Assembly: GCF_000444875.1 (NCBI RefSeq)
Contig: NC_021985.1
Location: 7,956,170-8,020,169 of the forward strand
Direction of reading: 5' to 3'
Length of the DNA: 64,000 bases
Source: Streptomyces collinus Tu 365
GTDB lineage: Bacteria; Actinomycetota; Actinomycetes; Streptomycetales; Streptomycetaceae
The notes under the pieces were generated by a model. The model worked only from the letters and a program-made list of their open reading frames with translations. It made no database searches and had not been told where the DNA came from. Positions 8,304-16,540 of this stretch are shown here, one piece after another. Position numbers and translations under genes: made by a program. The stretch's first letter is position 1, and each line of letters starts with the position of its first letter.

Positions 8304-9098
8304 ATGCCGAGGAGACGTCTCGCGTACGGCCCTTCGTACCACCGCACCCGGCCCGCGGAGGCGTTGACCCCGCTGGCTCCGCGTACGGTGCGGCGCGTGC
8401 TGTTCCGGCAGCGCTGGCGGGACCTGGTGTTCCTGCACTGGCCCGCCGACCCGTTCGAGGTGGCCCGGCTGCTGCCGGCCGGCACCGTGCCCGACCTCCA
8501 CCAGGGCCGGGCGTACGTCGGCCTGGTCTTCTTCCGCATGGACGACCTCGCCTTCGGCCGGGCGCCGGCCCTGCCCTACCTGGGGAGCTTCGGCGAGGTC
8601 AACGTCCGCCTGTACAGCCGCGACGCCACGGGACGCCGCGGGGTGGTGTTCCGTTCGCTCGACTGCGACCGACTGCTGCCCGTACTGGCGGCCCGCGGCG
8701 CGTTCGGCCTGCCCTACCGGTGGTCCCGCATCCACAGCCAGTGGTTCGACAGCCGGCTGCTGTACCGCACGGGTGGGCGCCAGGGTGCGCGAGCCGCCGC
8801 ACGGGTGTGGCTGGACGTGGCGGACGAGCCGGTGGCGGCCACGCCGCTGGAGGAGTTCCTCACTCAGCGCTGGGGGCTGCACGAGCGGTTCCTCGGGCGC
8901 ACCTACTACCTCCCCAACGCACACCCCGCCTGGTCCTTCCGCAGGTGCACCCTGCTGGGCTGGCAGGACGAACTGGTCGCGGCGGCCGGGCTGTCGAGGC
9001 CGCAGGGCGAGCCCGTGAGCGTTCTGTACGCTCCCGGTCTCCCGGTGGTCTTCGGCCCGCCGGTGCCCCTGCCCGCACACGCCACGCGGCCCGGCTGA
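8304..9098 (+). CDS. DUF2071 (YqjF-like) protein
   Basis: The 264-residue protein matches the DUF2071/YqjF family. Recognisable pieces are the N-terminal WRDLVFLHWP, the DLHQGRAYVGLVFFRM block, FGEVNVRLY, and the later YYLPNAHPAWSFRR. The family adopts a fold related to acetoacetate decarboxylase, but its role is unknown. It starts seven bases after the SDR stop, implying translational coupling; ATG 8304 is preferred over an upstream in-frame codon inside the SDR gene. It converges on the GT1-like gene, whose stop lies 26 bases away. Confidence 0.78.
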   Translation: MPRRRLAYGPSYHRTRPAEALTPLAPRTVRRVLFRQRWRDLVFLHWPADPFEVARLLPAGTVPDLHQGRAYVGLVFFRMDDLAFGRAPALPYLGSFGEVNVRLYSRDATGRRGVVFRSLDCDRLLPVLAARGAFGLPYRWSRIHSQWFDSRLLYRTGGRQGARAAARVWLDVADEPVAATPLEEFLTQRWGLHERFLGRTYYLPNAHPAWSFRRCTLLGWQDELVAAAGLSRPQGEPVSVLYAPGLPVVFGPPVPLPAHATRPG

Positions 9099-9124
9099 CC
9101 CACCCCGGCACGACGGCGCCGGGA

Positions 9125-10462
9125 TCAGTCCGCCGACGTCCGCCGGCCCATGGCGGCCAGCAGCTCTCCAGCCGCCCACCCGGGCCCCCGCCGCCGTACC
9201 GCCGCGGCCAGACCGGGCATACGCGGGCTCGCGGTCCGCCACAGCGTCCCGAGCGCCGCAGGGACATCGGCCGGCGACAGCGTGTTCGGGTCGAGCACCA
9301 CACCGGCACCGGCGCGCTCCGCGTCCCGGGCCACGGAGAACTGGTCGCTGGAGAACGGCAGCACCACCGCGGGCACGCCCGCCCGCAGGCATTCGGTGAA
9401 GGAGTTGCTGCCACCGTGGTGCACCATCGCGTCCACCCGCTCCAGGAGCGCGCGCTGGGGCACCGACGGCACCACCACGGTCCGTTCGCCCGCGAGATCG
9501 GCCAGCGCGGCGGCCCGTTCTCCGGCCGCGACGACGACCGACACGTCCGGCATGCCGTCGAGCAACCCGGTGACGACGGTGCGCAGGACGTCGTCGCGCG
9601 CGGACAGGAACGTACCGAGCGCGACGAGGACGAGCCTCTCGCCGCTCGAACGCAGCAGTTTCAGGCGCGCCTCCCACTTCGCGTCGAGGGGGTCCGGGAG
9701 TGCGGCCATGTGCCCGGCGAACAGGCGCACCGGTCCCGGCGGAGGCGTCGGCAGCCAGCGGAACGCCGGGTAGGCGTAGACGACTGCGTGCGGCGAGCTG
9801 TGGGCGAAGGCGCGGCCCGGAGCCGGCCGGGAAGGCGCGTGCCGCCGGGCGAAGGCCGCGAACAGGGCGGTGAAGGCCTCGTCGCTCTGCCGCGCCGCGG
9901 CCCTCAGCTCCCGCAGCCGCTCCGGTTCGGGCCGCAGTGCGTCGGGCCAGGCGTAGGGGACGCCGAAGTAGGCGTCGGGGCCGGAGAGCACATAGCTGGG
10001 ATGTCCGGGGCAGAAGGTCGCGTAGGGCACGCCCAGGCAGTGCAGGGCCAGGGTGACCGGGTAGCTGAGCTGGTCCACGACGTACCAGTCGGGGCGCAGC
10101 CGTCGGTCGGCCGAGCGCAGCGCGTCGAGCACCCCGTCCGGGTCGGCCAGCATGTCAGCCCGCCGATGGCGGGTCTGGACCAGCAGCGTCGACACGGCAC
10201 CCTTCCTGGTGGCGTCCAGGAACTCCGCCAGCCGGGCCGCCTCCCGGGCGTCCTGTTCGGTCGCCTCGGCCACCCCGGTGTTGGCATTCCGCGTCACGGA
10301 GAGCGGCTCGAAGCCCACCCCGGCCTCCCGCGCCAGATGCTCGAAGGTCGGAGCGCAGGCGAAGTACACGTCCGCACCGCGCCGGCGCAGAGCCCCGGCC
10401 AGGACCGACAACGGTCGCGCGTGGGACATGAACGGGGGACTTACGACAACGACACGCGGCAT
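9125..10462 (-). CDS. UDP-sugar-type glycosyltransferase (GT1/MGT family)
   Basis: A 445-residue GT-B glycosyltransferase of the type that decorates small hydrophobic molecules such as macrolides. It opens with RVVVVSPPFMSHARPL, and the C-terminal donor-binding motif is HHGGSNSFTECLRAGVPAVV followed by PFSSDQ, the equivalent of the plant PSPG box. ATG 10462 is chosen because GAGGGG lies five bases upstream; the longer frame to 10651 runs through the divergent promoter region. It is transcribed away from the GT4 gene at 10641. The acceptor is unknown, and no biosynthetic cluster surrounds it. Confidence 0.85.
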   Translation of the reverse strand: MPRVVVVSPPFMSHARPLSVLAGALRRRGADVYFACAPTFEHLAREAGVGFEPLSVTRNANTGVAEATEQDAREAARLAEFLDATRKGAVSTLLVQTRHRRADMLADPDGVLDALRSADRRLRPDWYVVDQLSYPVTLALHCLGVPYATFCPGHPSYVLSGPDAYFGVPYAWPDALRPEPERLRELRAAARQSDEAFTALFAAFARRHAPSRPAPGRAFAHSSPHAVVYAYPAFRWLPTPPPGPVRLFAGHMAALPDPLDAKWEARLKLLRSSGERLVLVALGTFLSARDDVLRTVVTGLLDGMPDVSVVVAAGERAAALADLAGERTVVVPSVPQRALLERVDAMVHHGGSNSFTECLRAGVPAVVLPFSSDQFSVARDAERAGAGVVLDPNTLSPADVPAALGTLWRTASPRMPGLAAAVRRRGPGWAAGELLAAMGRRTSAD

Positions 10463-10640
10463 GCGAACCCCTCGGCCAAGGCATCTTCCGCCCGCTGTCC
10501 AGCAGGCCCGGGCCAGCGCATCGTAGCCACGTTCGGGCAGGTCGGACGGTGTGGCAATGAGCACCGGAGGCAGGTGCATCCGGAAGGCCGACACCCCGCG
10601 AACCACAGAGGTCAGCGCCGTCCCTGAGACAGGAGAACCC

Positions 10641-12713
10641 GTGGCCGGCACCGCTTTCGCAGCCCCCTCGGCGGCTCACGACCCCGCACGGCCGGGAAGA
10701 ACGGGCCACGAGACCCGCGACCCCTTGGTGGCCGCCCGCACCGCGTTCTTCAACGGCTCCGGCTGGACCGCGCACCTCCACGGGCCGAGGCACGACAGAC
10801 GTCTTCCGGACGCCCAGGGCGAACTGGCGAAACTACTGGAAGCCGAGTACGAGCTGCGGGCCGTCCCGCCCGGCGAGGGAGCCGGAGTGGACCGCCGGGA
10901 CAAGGCCGTGGCGGGACTGCGTCGCGCCGCCCGGCTGGGCGTACCGCTGACGCCGGAGGCCCTGCTCGCCCACCGGGAGGGCGACCCCCGCCTCATGGCC
11001 GTGCTGACCGAGCTGTGGCCGGAGACCGTGCGCCGGCACGGCCCCCGGCACGCCGAGGAGGTACTGCGCGCCATGCTCGGCGAGCCCTGCGACGGACCGG
11101 TCGCAGGCCACCTGCTCGACCTCGCGGTGGGCGCCGGCCTGCATCCCCTCACCCCGGTCGAGAGCGCGTCGCTCGCGCGCACCACCACGCACCGGGCCGT
11201 ACGCCACTCCGCCTGGCGGTACCTGCGTCAACTCCCCGGCGGCCCCGCCCATCTGCCCCATCCTTCCCGGGCCGGGGACGCCTACGAACGGCTCCTGCTG
11301 GCGCCCCCGGTACCCGCCTTCGGCCCGGAGAGGCGGGGGCCCGCGGGCCGGCTGGTCGCCCAGAGCATGCTGCTGGGCGGCCTGGACACCCCGGGGCAGG
11401 GGATGAGCGGTGGACTGGCGGTGCTGCTGGGCGGGCTCGGCGACCGGCTGGCCACGACCGACGGGATATCCGGCGTCATCACCGTCGTGACCGCCGGGCA
11501 CGAGGACCTCGCCGCCGACGACCGGCTGGCCTACGAACGCGCCCCCGGGCACTGGGTCCTGCGGCTCCCCGTGGACGCCCCCTCGGCCCCGGCCCAGGTC
11601 GAGATGCACCGCCACCGCCCCGCACTCACCTGGTGGGCGGTCCGCCTGCTCGGCGCCATGCCACGGCCCCTGGACGTCCTGCACGTCAGATACGCCGACG
11701 ACGGCAGCCTGGCCCTCGCCGACGCCGCCGAGCGCCTGGGCGCCGCGCTGGTCTTCACGGCCACGCCCGACCCGCACCGCGGACTCGCCGAACGCCATGC
11801 CGAGAGCGATCCCGCCGACCCCACGGCGGCGGACGGCCTCCGGCACGATCTGCACCGGGTCTTCCTGGCCGACCGGCTCGTCGAGCGCGCGGACACGGTC
11901 GTCGGTATCCCCGGACGCGGCGGCACCCGTGAACTCGTCCGCCACTTCCCCGGCCTCGCCCAGCTCAACGCAGGACGCGGACCCAGCGCCCCGCCCGAAG
12001 GCATCGCCCCCTACCAGCCCGCACCCGACGAGGACGACCGGCGGCGCGAGGCGCTGAAGCGGCTCTACCGGGACGGGACGCGCCCCGACGCCCTCGACCC
12101 CCGCGACCGCGAACTGCCCGCGCTGCTGTGCGTGGGCCGGCTGCACCCGGTCAAGCAGCAGGACCTCCTGGTCCGGTCCTGGCTGGCGACGGGCGCCCAC
12201 CACACCACGACCCTCGTCCTCATCGGCGGCAGCCCCGGCGCCGGCACCGCCGCGGAGGACGACGTCCGCCGCCGCATCGACACCCTCCTCGCCCCGTACC
12301 CGCAGGCCGCGCGCCGCCTGGCGCTGCTGCCGGCCCTGCCGAACAACGAGGTACGCCGACTGCAGCGTGCCCTGGCACAGCGCACGGCCGACGCCCGCTG
12401 CTGGTACGTCTGCCCGAGCGCGAAGGAGGAGTTCGGGATAGCGGTCCTGGAGGCGATGGACGCCGGCCTTCCCGTCGCCGGTCCGCGCCGCGGGGGAGTC
12501 GCGCACTACCTCCGCGACCAGGTCAACGGGCTCCTGATGGACACATCCGGCCAGGCGGGCCTGATGCGGGGCCTACGGCGGGTCGCCGCCACCTCCGTCG
12601 ACGACCGGCGCCGTTACGCGGCTGCGGGCAGGAAGCTGGTCGCCGAGCGGTTCTCCGTGACACGCATGGCCGACGAACTGGCCGCCGAGTACACCGCCCT
12701 GCACACCGACTGA
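10641..12713 (+). CDS. GT4-family glycosyltransferase, large
   Basis: The 690-residue protein is a GT-B retaining glycosyltransferase with an extra N-terminal region of about 200 residues before the catalytic half. The group 1 domain shows LCVGRLHPVKQQ, then PSAKEEFGIAVLEAMDAGLP, the E-x7-E motif that binds the nucleotide-sugar. Its size and a glycine-rich MSGGLAVLLGGLGD segment recall sucrose-synthase or trehalose-synthase-like GT4 enzymes rather than small ones. The start is GTG 10641, with AGGAGA five bases before it; an upstream ATG lacks a site. It is divergent from the GT1-like gene. The product is unknown. Confidence 0.8.
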   Translation: MAGTAFAAPSAAHDPARPGRTGHETRDPLVAARTAFFNGSGWTAHLHGPRHDRRLPDAQGELAKLLEAEYELRAVPPGEGAGVDRRDKAVAGLRRAARLGVPLTPEALLAHREGDPRLMAVLTELWPETVRRHGPRHAEEVLRAMLGEPCDGPVAGHLLDLAVGAGLHPLTPVESASLARTTTHRAVRHSAWRYLRQLPGGPAHLPHPSRAGDAYERLLLAPPVPAFGPERRGPAGRLVAQSMLLGGLDTPGQGMSGGLAVLLGGLGDRLATTDGISGVITVVTAGHEDLAADDRLAYERAPGHWVLRLPVDAPSAPAQVEMHRHRPALTWWAVRLLGAMPRPLDVLHVRYADDGSLALADAAERLGAALVFTATPDPHRGLAERHAESDPADPTAADGLRHDLHRVFLADRLVERADTVVGIPGRGGTRELVRHFPGLAQLNAGRGPSAPPEGIAPYQPAPDEDDRRREALKRLYRDGTRPDALDPRDRELPALLCVGRLHPVKQQDLLVRSWLATGAHHTTTLVLIGGSPGAGTAAEDDVRRRIDTLLAPYPQAARRLALLPALPNNEVRRLQRALAQRTADARCWYVCPSAKEEFGIAVLEAMDAGLPVAGPRRGGVAHYLRDQVNGLLMDTSGQAGLMRGLRRVAATSVDDRRRYAAAGRKLVAERFSVTRMADELAAEYTALHTD

Positions 12714-13013
12714 CCAGTGGGCGGGCCGGACGAGTACCTGTTCGGCAGCCTCACGATCTGCGGTACCGCCGTGGGACCCACCGACGCCGACCCCGTGGTG
12801 TGCGGGCTCGGCGAGGCGCAACAGCGGGACAGTGCCTGCAGGGACAGCATCGGCGAGCGGCGGGGTGTCGGGCATGTCGGTTCCTGAGCGTACGGGCCGC
12901 CCCACTGATCGCAGCGGCCTCGTGGTCTGTGATCGCGGTCGGGGCAGTGAGACTTCCCCCCCAGAGGTTTGCGCACGTCAGCCGCGCCCGGCTGGTAGGG
13001 CCGGTCGTCGCGC

Positions 13014-13044
13014 TTGACAATAGGCAGGTAAATACCTGCATAAT
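13014..13044 (+). promoter_or_regulatory. Promoter with overlapping palindromic operator
   Basis: TTGACA (13014-13019) and CATAAT (13039-13044) form a promoter with a long 19-base spacer. Inside the spacer, GCAGGTA (13024-13030) and TACCTGC (13033-13039) form a perfect inverted repeat around AA. An ArsR-type dimer bound here would block RNA polymerase, so the downstream fusion regulator is probably autoregulated. Confidence 0.7.
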
Positions 13045-13072
13045 GTCGAGCGTGAGCCTCGAAGCAATAGCG

Positions 13073-13861
13073 ATGGACTCGGTGTTCAAGGCGCTGGCCG
13101 ATCCCACTCGGCGACTCCTGCTCGACCGGTTGCGCGAGCACAACGGGCAGACGCTGCGCGAACTGTGTGAACGCCTCGACATGTCACGCCAGTCGGTGAC
13201 ACAGCATCTGGACGTCCTCGTGCGTACCGACCTCGTCACCGTCGTACGGCGCGGCCGGGAGCGGCTGCACTACCTGAACCCGACCCCGATCCACGAGATC
13301 GAGGAGCGCTGGATCTCCGGCTTCGACAAGCCCCGCCTGCAAGCGATCAGCGCCATCAAGCGCCAGGCAGAGGAGTACGCCATGACCGAAGCACCTGCAC
13401 CAGTGCCGGACTATGTATATGTCACCTATATCCGCGCCCGTGCGGAGCAGGTGTGGCAAGCCCTGACCGATGCCGACCTGACGGCGCGCTACTGGGGTCA
13501 CGCGAATGTCTCCGACTGGCAGCCGGGCTCGGCCTGGGAGCACCGGCGAGCCGACGGCTCGGGCAAGGTCGACGTGGTGGGCCGCGTCCTGGAAACCGAG
13601 CCCCCGACCCGGCTGGTCGTCACCTTCGACGACGCCCCCGATGCCGAATCGCCGAGAGAGCCGTCGGTCGTCACCTTCCTCGTCGAGCCGCATGAGGACA
13701 TCGTCCGCCTCACCGTGACCCACGAGAGGCTCCCCAACCAGGAGATGCTGGGCGGCATCTCCGCCGGCTGGCCGGCCGTGCTGGCCAACCTCAAGTCGAT
13801 GCTGGAGACGGGCGAGGTCCTGCCGCAGGCGCCCTGGGAGATGTCCCGCGCCCACACCTGA
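13073..13861 (+). CDS. ArsR-family regulator fused to a SRPBCC (AHSA1-like) domain
   Basis: A 262-residue fusion. Residues 1-90 form a winged helix of the ArsR type (FKALADPTRRLLLDRL; recognition helix MSRQSVTQHLDVL). The metal-binding Cys motif of ArsR/SmtB is absent (ELCERL), so the signal is not a thiol-bound metal. Residues about 115-255 form a SRPBCC/AHSA1 domain (RAEQVWQALTDADLTARYW), a hydrophobic-ligand pocket that probably senses an organic molecule. An in-frame ATG at 13381 could start the second domain alone. GTG 13052 is an alternative start; with the promoter at 13014-13044 it would be almost leaderless. The DinB-like gene follows 58 bases downstream. Confidence 0.87.
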   Translation: MDSVFKALADPTRRLLLDRLREHNGQTLRELCERLDMSRQSVTQHLDVLVRTDLVTVVRRGRERLHYLNPTPIHEIEERWISGFDKPRLQAISAIKRQAEEYAMTEAPAPVPDYVYVTYIRARAEQVWQALTDADLTARYWGHANVSDWQPGSAWEHRRADGSGKVDVVGRVLETEPPTRLVVTFDDAPDAESPREPSVVTFLVEPHEDIVRLTVTHERLPNQEMLGGISAGWPAVLANLKSMLETGEVLPQAPWEMSRAHT

Positions 13862-13919
13862 GCCGCGCCGCTTCGCCCGCGGTTCATTCCGTCTACGCCC
13901 GCACAGACAGGTGCCATAC

Positions 13920-14435
13920 ATGCTGGACACCGGCTCACTCCAGGACGCCTACCGAACGCTGCTTGACGCCGCCGCCACCGTGGCCAGCGCCGACGACCCC
14001 AACCCCGCCCCACCGGACGGCGAGTGGAACGCCGACGAGATCCTCGCGCACGTCTCTCTCGTCAGTGCCGCCACCATCGCCGCCATCGCAGGCATCGAAG
14101 CGGGGGCCAACACGACGTACGACAACCGGATCGCACTCGACGTCTGGACCATCCGGCGCACCATCGCGCACGCAGGCGGCAACGCCGGTCTCCGGGAGCG
14201 CATCCGTGGACAGGCAGCTGCGCTGTGCGCACTCGCCCGAAGCGCGGCGCTCAGCGACGCCGAGCTCGGCACCCTGGTGCCTGCCCGGCTCCTGTCCAAC
14301 GACACCCTCCTGGTCGATCAGCCCATGCCACTGCGCGACATCGTCACTGGCCTGGCGAAGGCAGAACTGCCCGGCCACACGAAACAGCTCCTCGCCCTCC
14401 TCCCCGAGCGAGCCATGAACGAGGCCACGCGCTGA
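13920..14435 (+). CDS. DinB-like / mycothiol-dependent-isomerase-like protein
   Basis: The 171-residue helical protein resembles the DinB/YfiT and maleylpyruvate isomerase N-terminal superfamily, four-helix bundles that bind a metal and sometimes use mycothiol. The clue is the second-helix motif GEWNADEILAHVSLV, with a likely metal-ligand His, though later His ligands are not obvious. ATG 13920 is preceded by AGGTG at good spacing. It follows the ArsR-SRPBCC gene by 58 bases on the same strand and is probably its regulated partner, perhaps a detoxification enzyme. Confidence 0.65.
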   Translation: MLDTGSLQDAYRTLLDAAATVASADDPNPAPPDGEWNADEILAHVSLVSAATIAAIAGIEAGANTTYDNRIALDVWTIRRTIAHAGGNAGLRERIRGQAAALCALARSAALSDAELGTLVPARLLSNDTLLVDQPMPLRDIVTGLAKAELPGHTKQLLALLPERAMNEATR

Positions 14436-14754
14436 CCACGGCACATGACCACACCGGTGGAGACGGACGTGGCCGCGGACCCACGTCCAGCCGGCGCACC
14501 GCATGCTCCGGCGACCTTCGTGCCGCTCCGGTCTCGGCGGCAGGTCGAAGCGCCTGCCGACCCGGTCGCCGGTGAGCACCTCTGCCGATGAGCACCTCTG
14601 AGGGAGCTGAAGGATCCGTTCGACGGTTGGCCCGGGACGGGTACCCGCCCCCCAGCTCACCCATCCGGACGGCTCGCGGAATAGCCCGGACAGGCCCTGG
14701 GTTGACGCCGACCAGACGTATGCGTGTGCATCGACTCGAAAGGCAGGGCCTGTC
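14436..14754. other. Intergenic region, no gene supported
   Basis: About 320 bases between the DinB-like gene and the oxidoreductase gene. TTGACG occurs at 14702-14707, about 48 bases before the GTG start, but no good -10 element is visible at 17-18 bases from it. A short repeated phrase, GAGCACCTCTG, occurs twice near 14574 and 14588. No protein is supported on either strand. Confidence 0.35.
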
Positions 14755-15417
14755 GTGAAGATTGGCATCATCGGCGCGGGCAACATCGGCGGCAACCTCA
14801 CCCGGCGGCTGACCGCCCTCGGTCACGACGTCTCCGTGGCGAACTCCCGTGGCCCGCAGACCCTCACCGAACTGGCCGAGGAGACCGGAGCGACGCCGGT
14901 ACCGGTGGAGGAGGCGGCGCGTGACGCGGAGATCGTCGTCGTCACCGTCCCCCTGAAGGCCGTCCCGAACCTGCCCTCCGGCCTGCTCGACGGGGCCGCC
15001 GAAGGCGTCGTGGTGATCGACACCGGCAACTACTACCCACAGCAGCGCGACGGGAAGATCGCCGGGATCGAGGACGAGGGCCTGACCGAGAGCCGCTGGA
15101 CCGAGCGGCAGATCGGGCACCCCGTCATCAAGGCCTTCAACGGCACCTTCGCCATCGACATCCTGGAACGTGCGCGCCCGGCGGGCGCCCCCGACCGGCA
15201 GGCCCTGCCGGTGGCCGGCGACGACGAGGCGGCCAAGCGGAAGGTCAGGGCGCTGATCGACGAGCTCGGCTTCGACACCGTGGACGCCGGCGGGCTCGAC
15301 GACTCCTGGCGCCAGCAGCCGGGCACCCCTGTGTACGGCCTGCGCGAGGGCGTCGACGGAGTGACGAAGGCGCTGGCCGCGGCGAGCCCCGAGCGTACGG
15401 CGGAGTGGCGGGCCTGA
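14755..15417 (+). CDS. NADPH:F420 oxidoreductase-like NADP-binding protein
   Basis: A 220-residue protein with an N-terminal Rossmann motif, MKIGIIGAGNIGGNL, the Asn-Ser-Arg after the second strand (VANSRGP) typical of NADP-binding F420-dependent oxidoreductases, and the segment VIKAFNGTFA that matches the KAFN motif of this group. It probably transfers hydride between NADPH and deazaflavin F420 or another carrier. It is close to the family's usual length (about 210-230). The start is GTG 14755. It lies alone on the plus strand, about 490 bases before the 3' end of the convergent tetR gene. Confidence 0.78.
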   Translation: MKIGIIGAGNIGGNLTRRLTALGHDVSVANSRGPQTLTELAEETGATPVPVEEAARDAEIVVVTVPLKAVPNLPSGLLDGAAEGVVVIDTGNYYPQQRDGKIAGIEDEGLTESRWTERQIGHPVIKAFNGTFAIDILERARPAGAPDRQALPVAGDDEAAKRKVRALIDELGFDTVDAGGLDDSWRQQPGTPVYGLREGVDGVTKALAAASPERTAEWRA

Positions 15418-15644
15418 CGCGATCGGCTCGGGCGATCTCCAGCGGCCGGTGCGGCCTCTCCGGCAACTTGATCCCGACCGGACCCCCGGGCCGCACCCCG
15501 CCTCCGCGCAGGAGGACATCCAGCGAGCCCCGCCCGGTGCCAAACCGCACTGTTCCGCGCCCCGCCCGACGCTTGTCGGCCAGGCCGATGGCGAGCCGGA
15601 CCATGCCGCGGTCGGTGCGGTGCGGCTGCCCTACGCCCCTGGCG

Positions 15645-15905
15645 TCAAGCGAAGGCGTTGCGCAGGTAGGCGGGCAGTGGCGGGCAGACGGCTGGGTCTG
15701 CTTTCCGGTCATGGTCGATGAGTTGGTCGGCGGGCATGACGATGTGGTTGCCGTGGTCGGTGCGGACGACGGCGCGGAACGCTTCGCCGCGGCTGTCCCG
15801 GCTGGCGAGGTAGGCGGCCAGGGCGGCCCGGCCCAGCTCGGCGGGTCCGCAGGCGGTGGCGGCAGCTGAGGCCGTCGGCCGGTTCGAGTGGGACCGTGGA
15901 CGCCC
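15645..15905 (-). pseudogene. C-terminal coding remnant without a start
   Basis: On the minus strand an open frame of about 85 codons runs immediately downstream of the tetR stop and ends at TGA (15645-15647). Its last part reads RGEAFRAVVRTDHGNHIVMP and then PPLPAYLRNAFA, with convincing codon bias and a protein-like composition. No ATG or GTG start is available, so it looks like the 3' end of a deleted gene. I do not recognise the family. Confidence 0.35.
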
Positions 15906-15910
15906 GGGTC

Positions 15911-16468
15911 CTAACGCAGCGCGGCGGCGACCAGGCCGTCGAGAGCCTCGCGCGGTACTTCGCCGCCGTTCACCAGTCGGTCGAAAACCAGTCCGTCGAT
16001 GCAGGTCAGCAGAGTGTGAGTGCGGTTCTCGACGTCTGTGACGCCGTGCGTGGTGAGGAACATCCGGACGGCCTCGCGGCCGGCGTTCTCGCGGGGCACG
16101 AGTATCGCTCGCAGCTCAGGGTCGCGCACGCTCTCGACGGCGCAGGCATGGCGGGCGAGCGAGCGGCGGCGGCCCTCGCCGGTGAGTCGCTGCCGGGTGA
16201 GCAGCACCATGCCGTCCACCAGTTCCTCGACGGTGCGCAGGGGTGGAAGCTCTTCGGCCATCGTTTGAAGTTCTGCCTGGTCGAGATGGACCAGGCGGGT
16301 TACGAGTCCGGTCAGCAGCGCGGCACGGGTGCGGAAGTAGGCCGAGGTGGTGCCGGGCGGCATGGCGGACTTCCGATCGACCGCGCGGTGGGTCAGGCCG
16401 CGTATCCCTTCGTCGACGAGCACGTCGAGAGCCGCGTCCGCCAGAAGAGTGCGCCGATCCGAAGCCAT
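15911..16468 (-). CDS. TetR/AcrR-family repressor
   Basis: The 185-residue protein has an N-terminal TetR DNA-binding domain (LLADAALDVLVDEG, then GLTHRAVDRKSAMPPGTTSAYF) and a helical ligand-binding domain. It is divergent from the flavin monooxygenase gene; the 72-base gap holds two inverted repeats with the same core. It therefore very likely represses the monooxygenase and itself, and is released by a small molecule that the enzyme oxidises or a related compound. Its last 102 bases recur, about 94 percent identical, in opposite orientation at 17922-18024 beyond the monooxygenase. Confidence 0.88.
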   Translation of the reverse strand: MASDRRTLLADAALDVLVDEGIRGLTHRAVDRKSAMPPGTTSAYFRTRAALLTGLVTRLVHLDQAELQTMAEELPPLRTVEELVDGMVLLTRQRLTGEGRRRSLARHACAVESVRDPELRAILVPRENAGREAVRMFLTTHGVTDVENRTHTLLTCIDGLVFDRLVNGGEVPREALDGLVAAALR

Positions 16469-16476
16469 GGCCCCTT

Positions 16477-16490
16477 TCTACACCCGTAGA
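16477..16490. promoter_or_regulatory. TetR operator half 1
   Basis: TCTAC-N4-GTAGA inverted repeat, nine bases upstream of the tetR start codon. It shares core and spacer length with the repeat at 16509-16526; their centres are 34 bases apart. Placement fits repression of tetR itself. Confidence 0.65.
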
Positions 16491-16508
16491 GACTCGGGAT
16501 AGGGTGCG

Positions 16509-16526
16509 CTTCTACAGATGTAGAAG
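16509..16526. promoter_or_regulatory. TetR operator half 2
   Basis: A perfect inverted repeat with seven-base arms, CTTCTAC and GTAGAAG, around AGAT. It ends 14 bases before the monooxygenase ATG, so a bound repressor would block transcription or initiation. It contains the same TCTAC-N4-GTAGA core as 16477-16490. Confidence 0.72.
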
Positions 16527-16540
16527 ATGGGGGCTCCGGC

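Noticed and set aside
9125..12713. A glycosylated natural-product cluster around the two glycosyltransferases
   Set aside because: No polyketide, peptide or terpene synthase and no sugar biosynthesis genes are nearby.
12128..13042. In-frame extension of the ArsR-SRPBCC gene far upstream
   Set aside because: It runs through the GT4 gene in the wrong frame and across the promoter and operator; the ArsR domain starts naturally at 13073.
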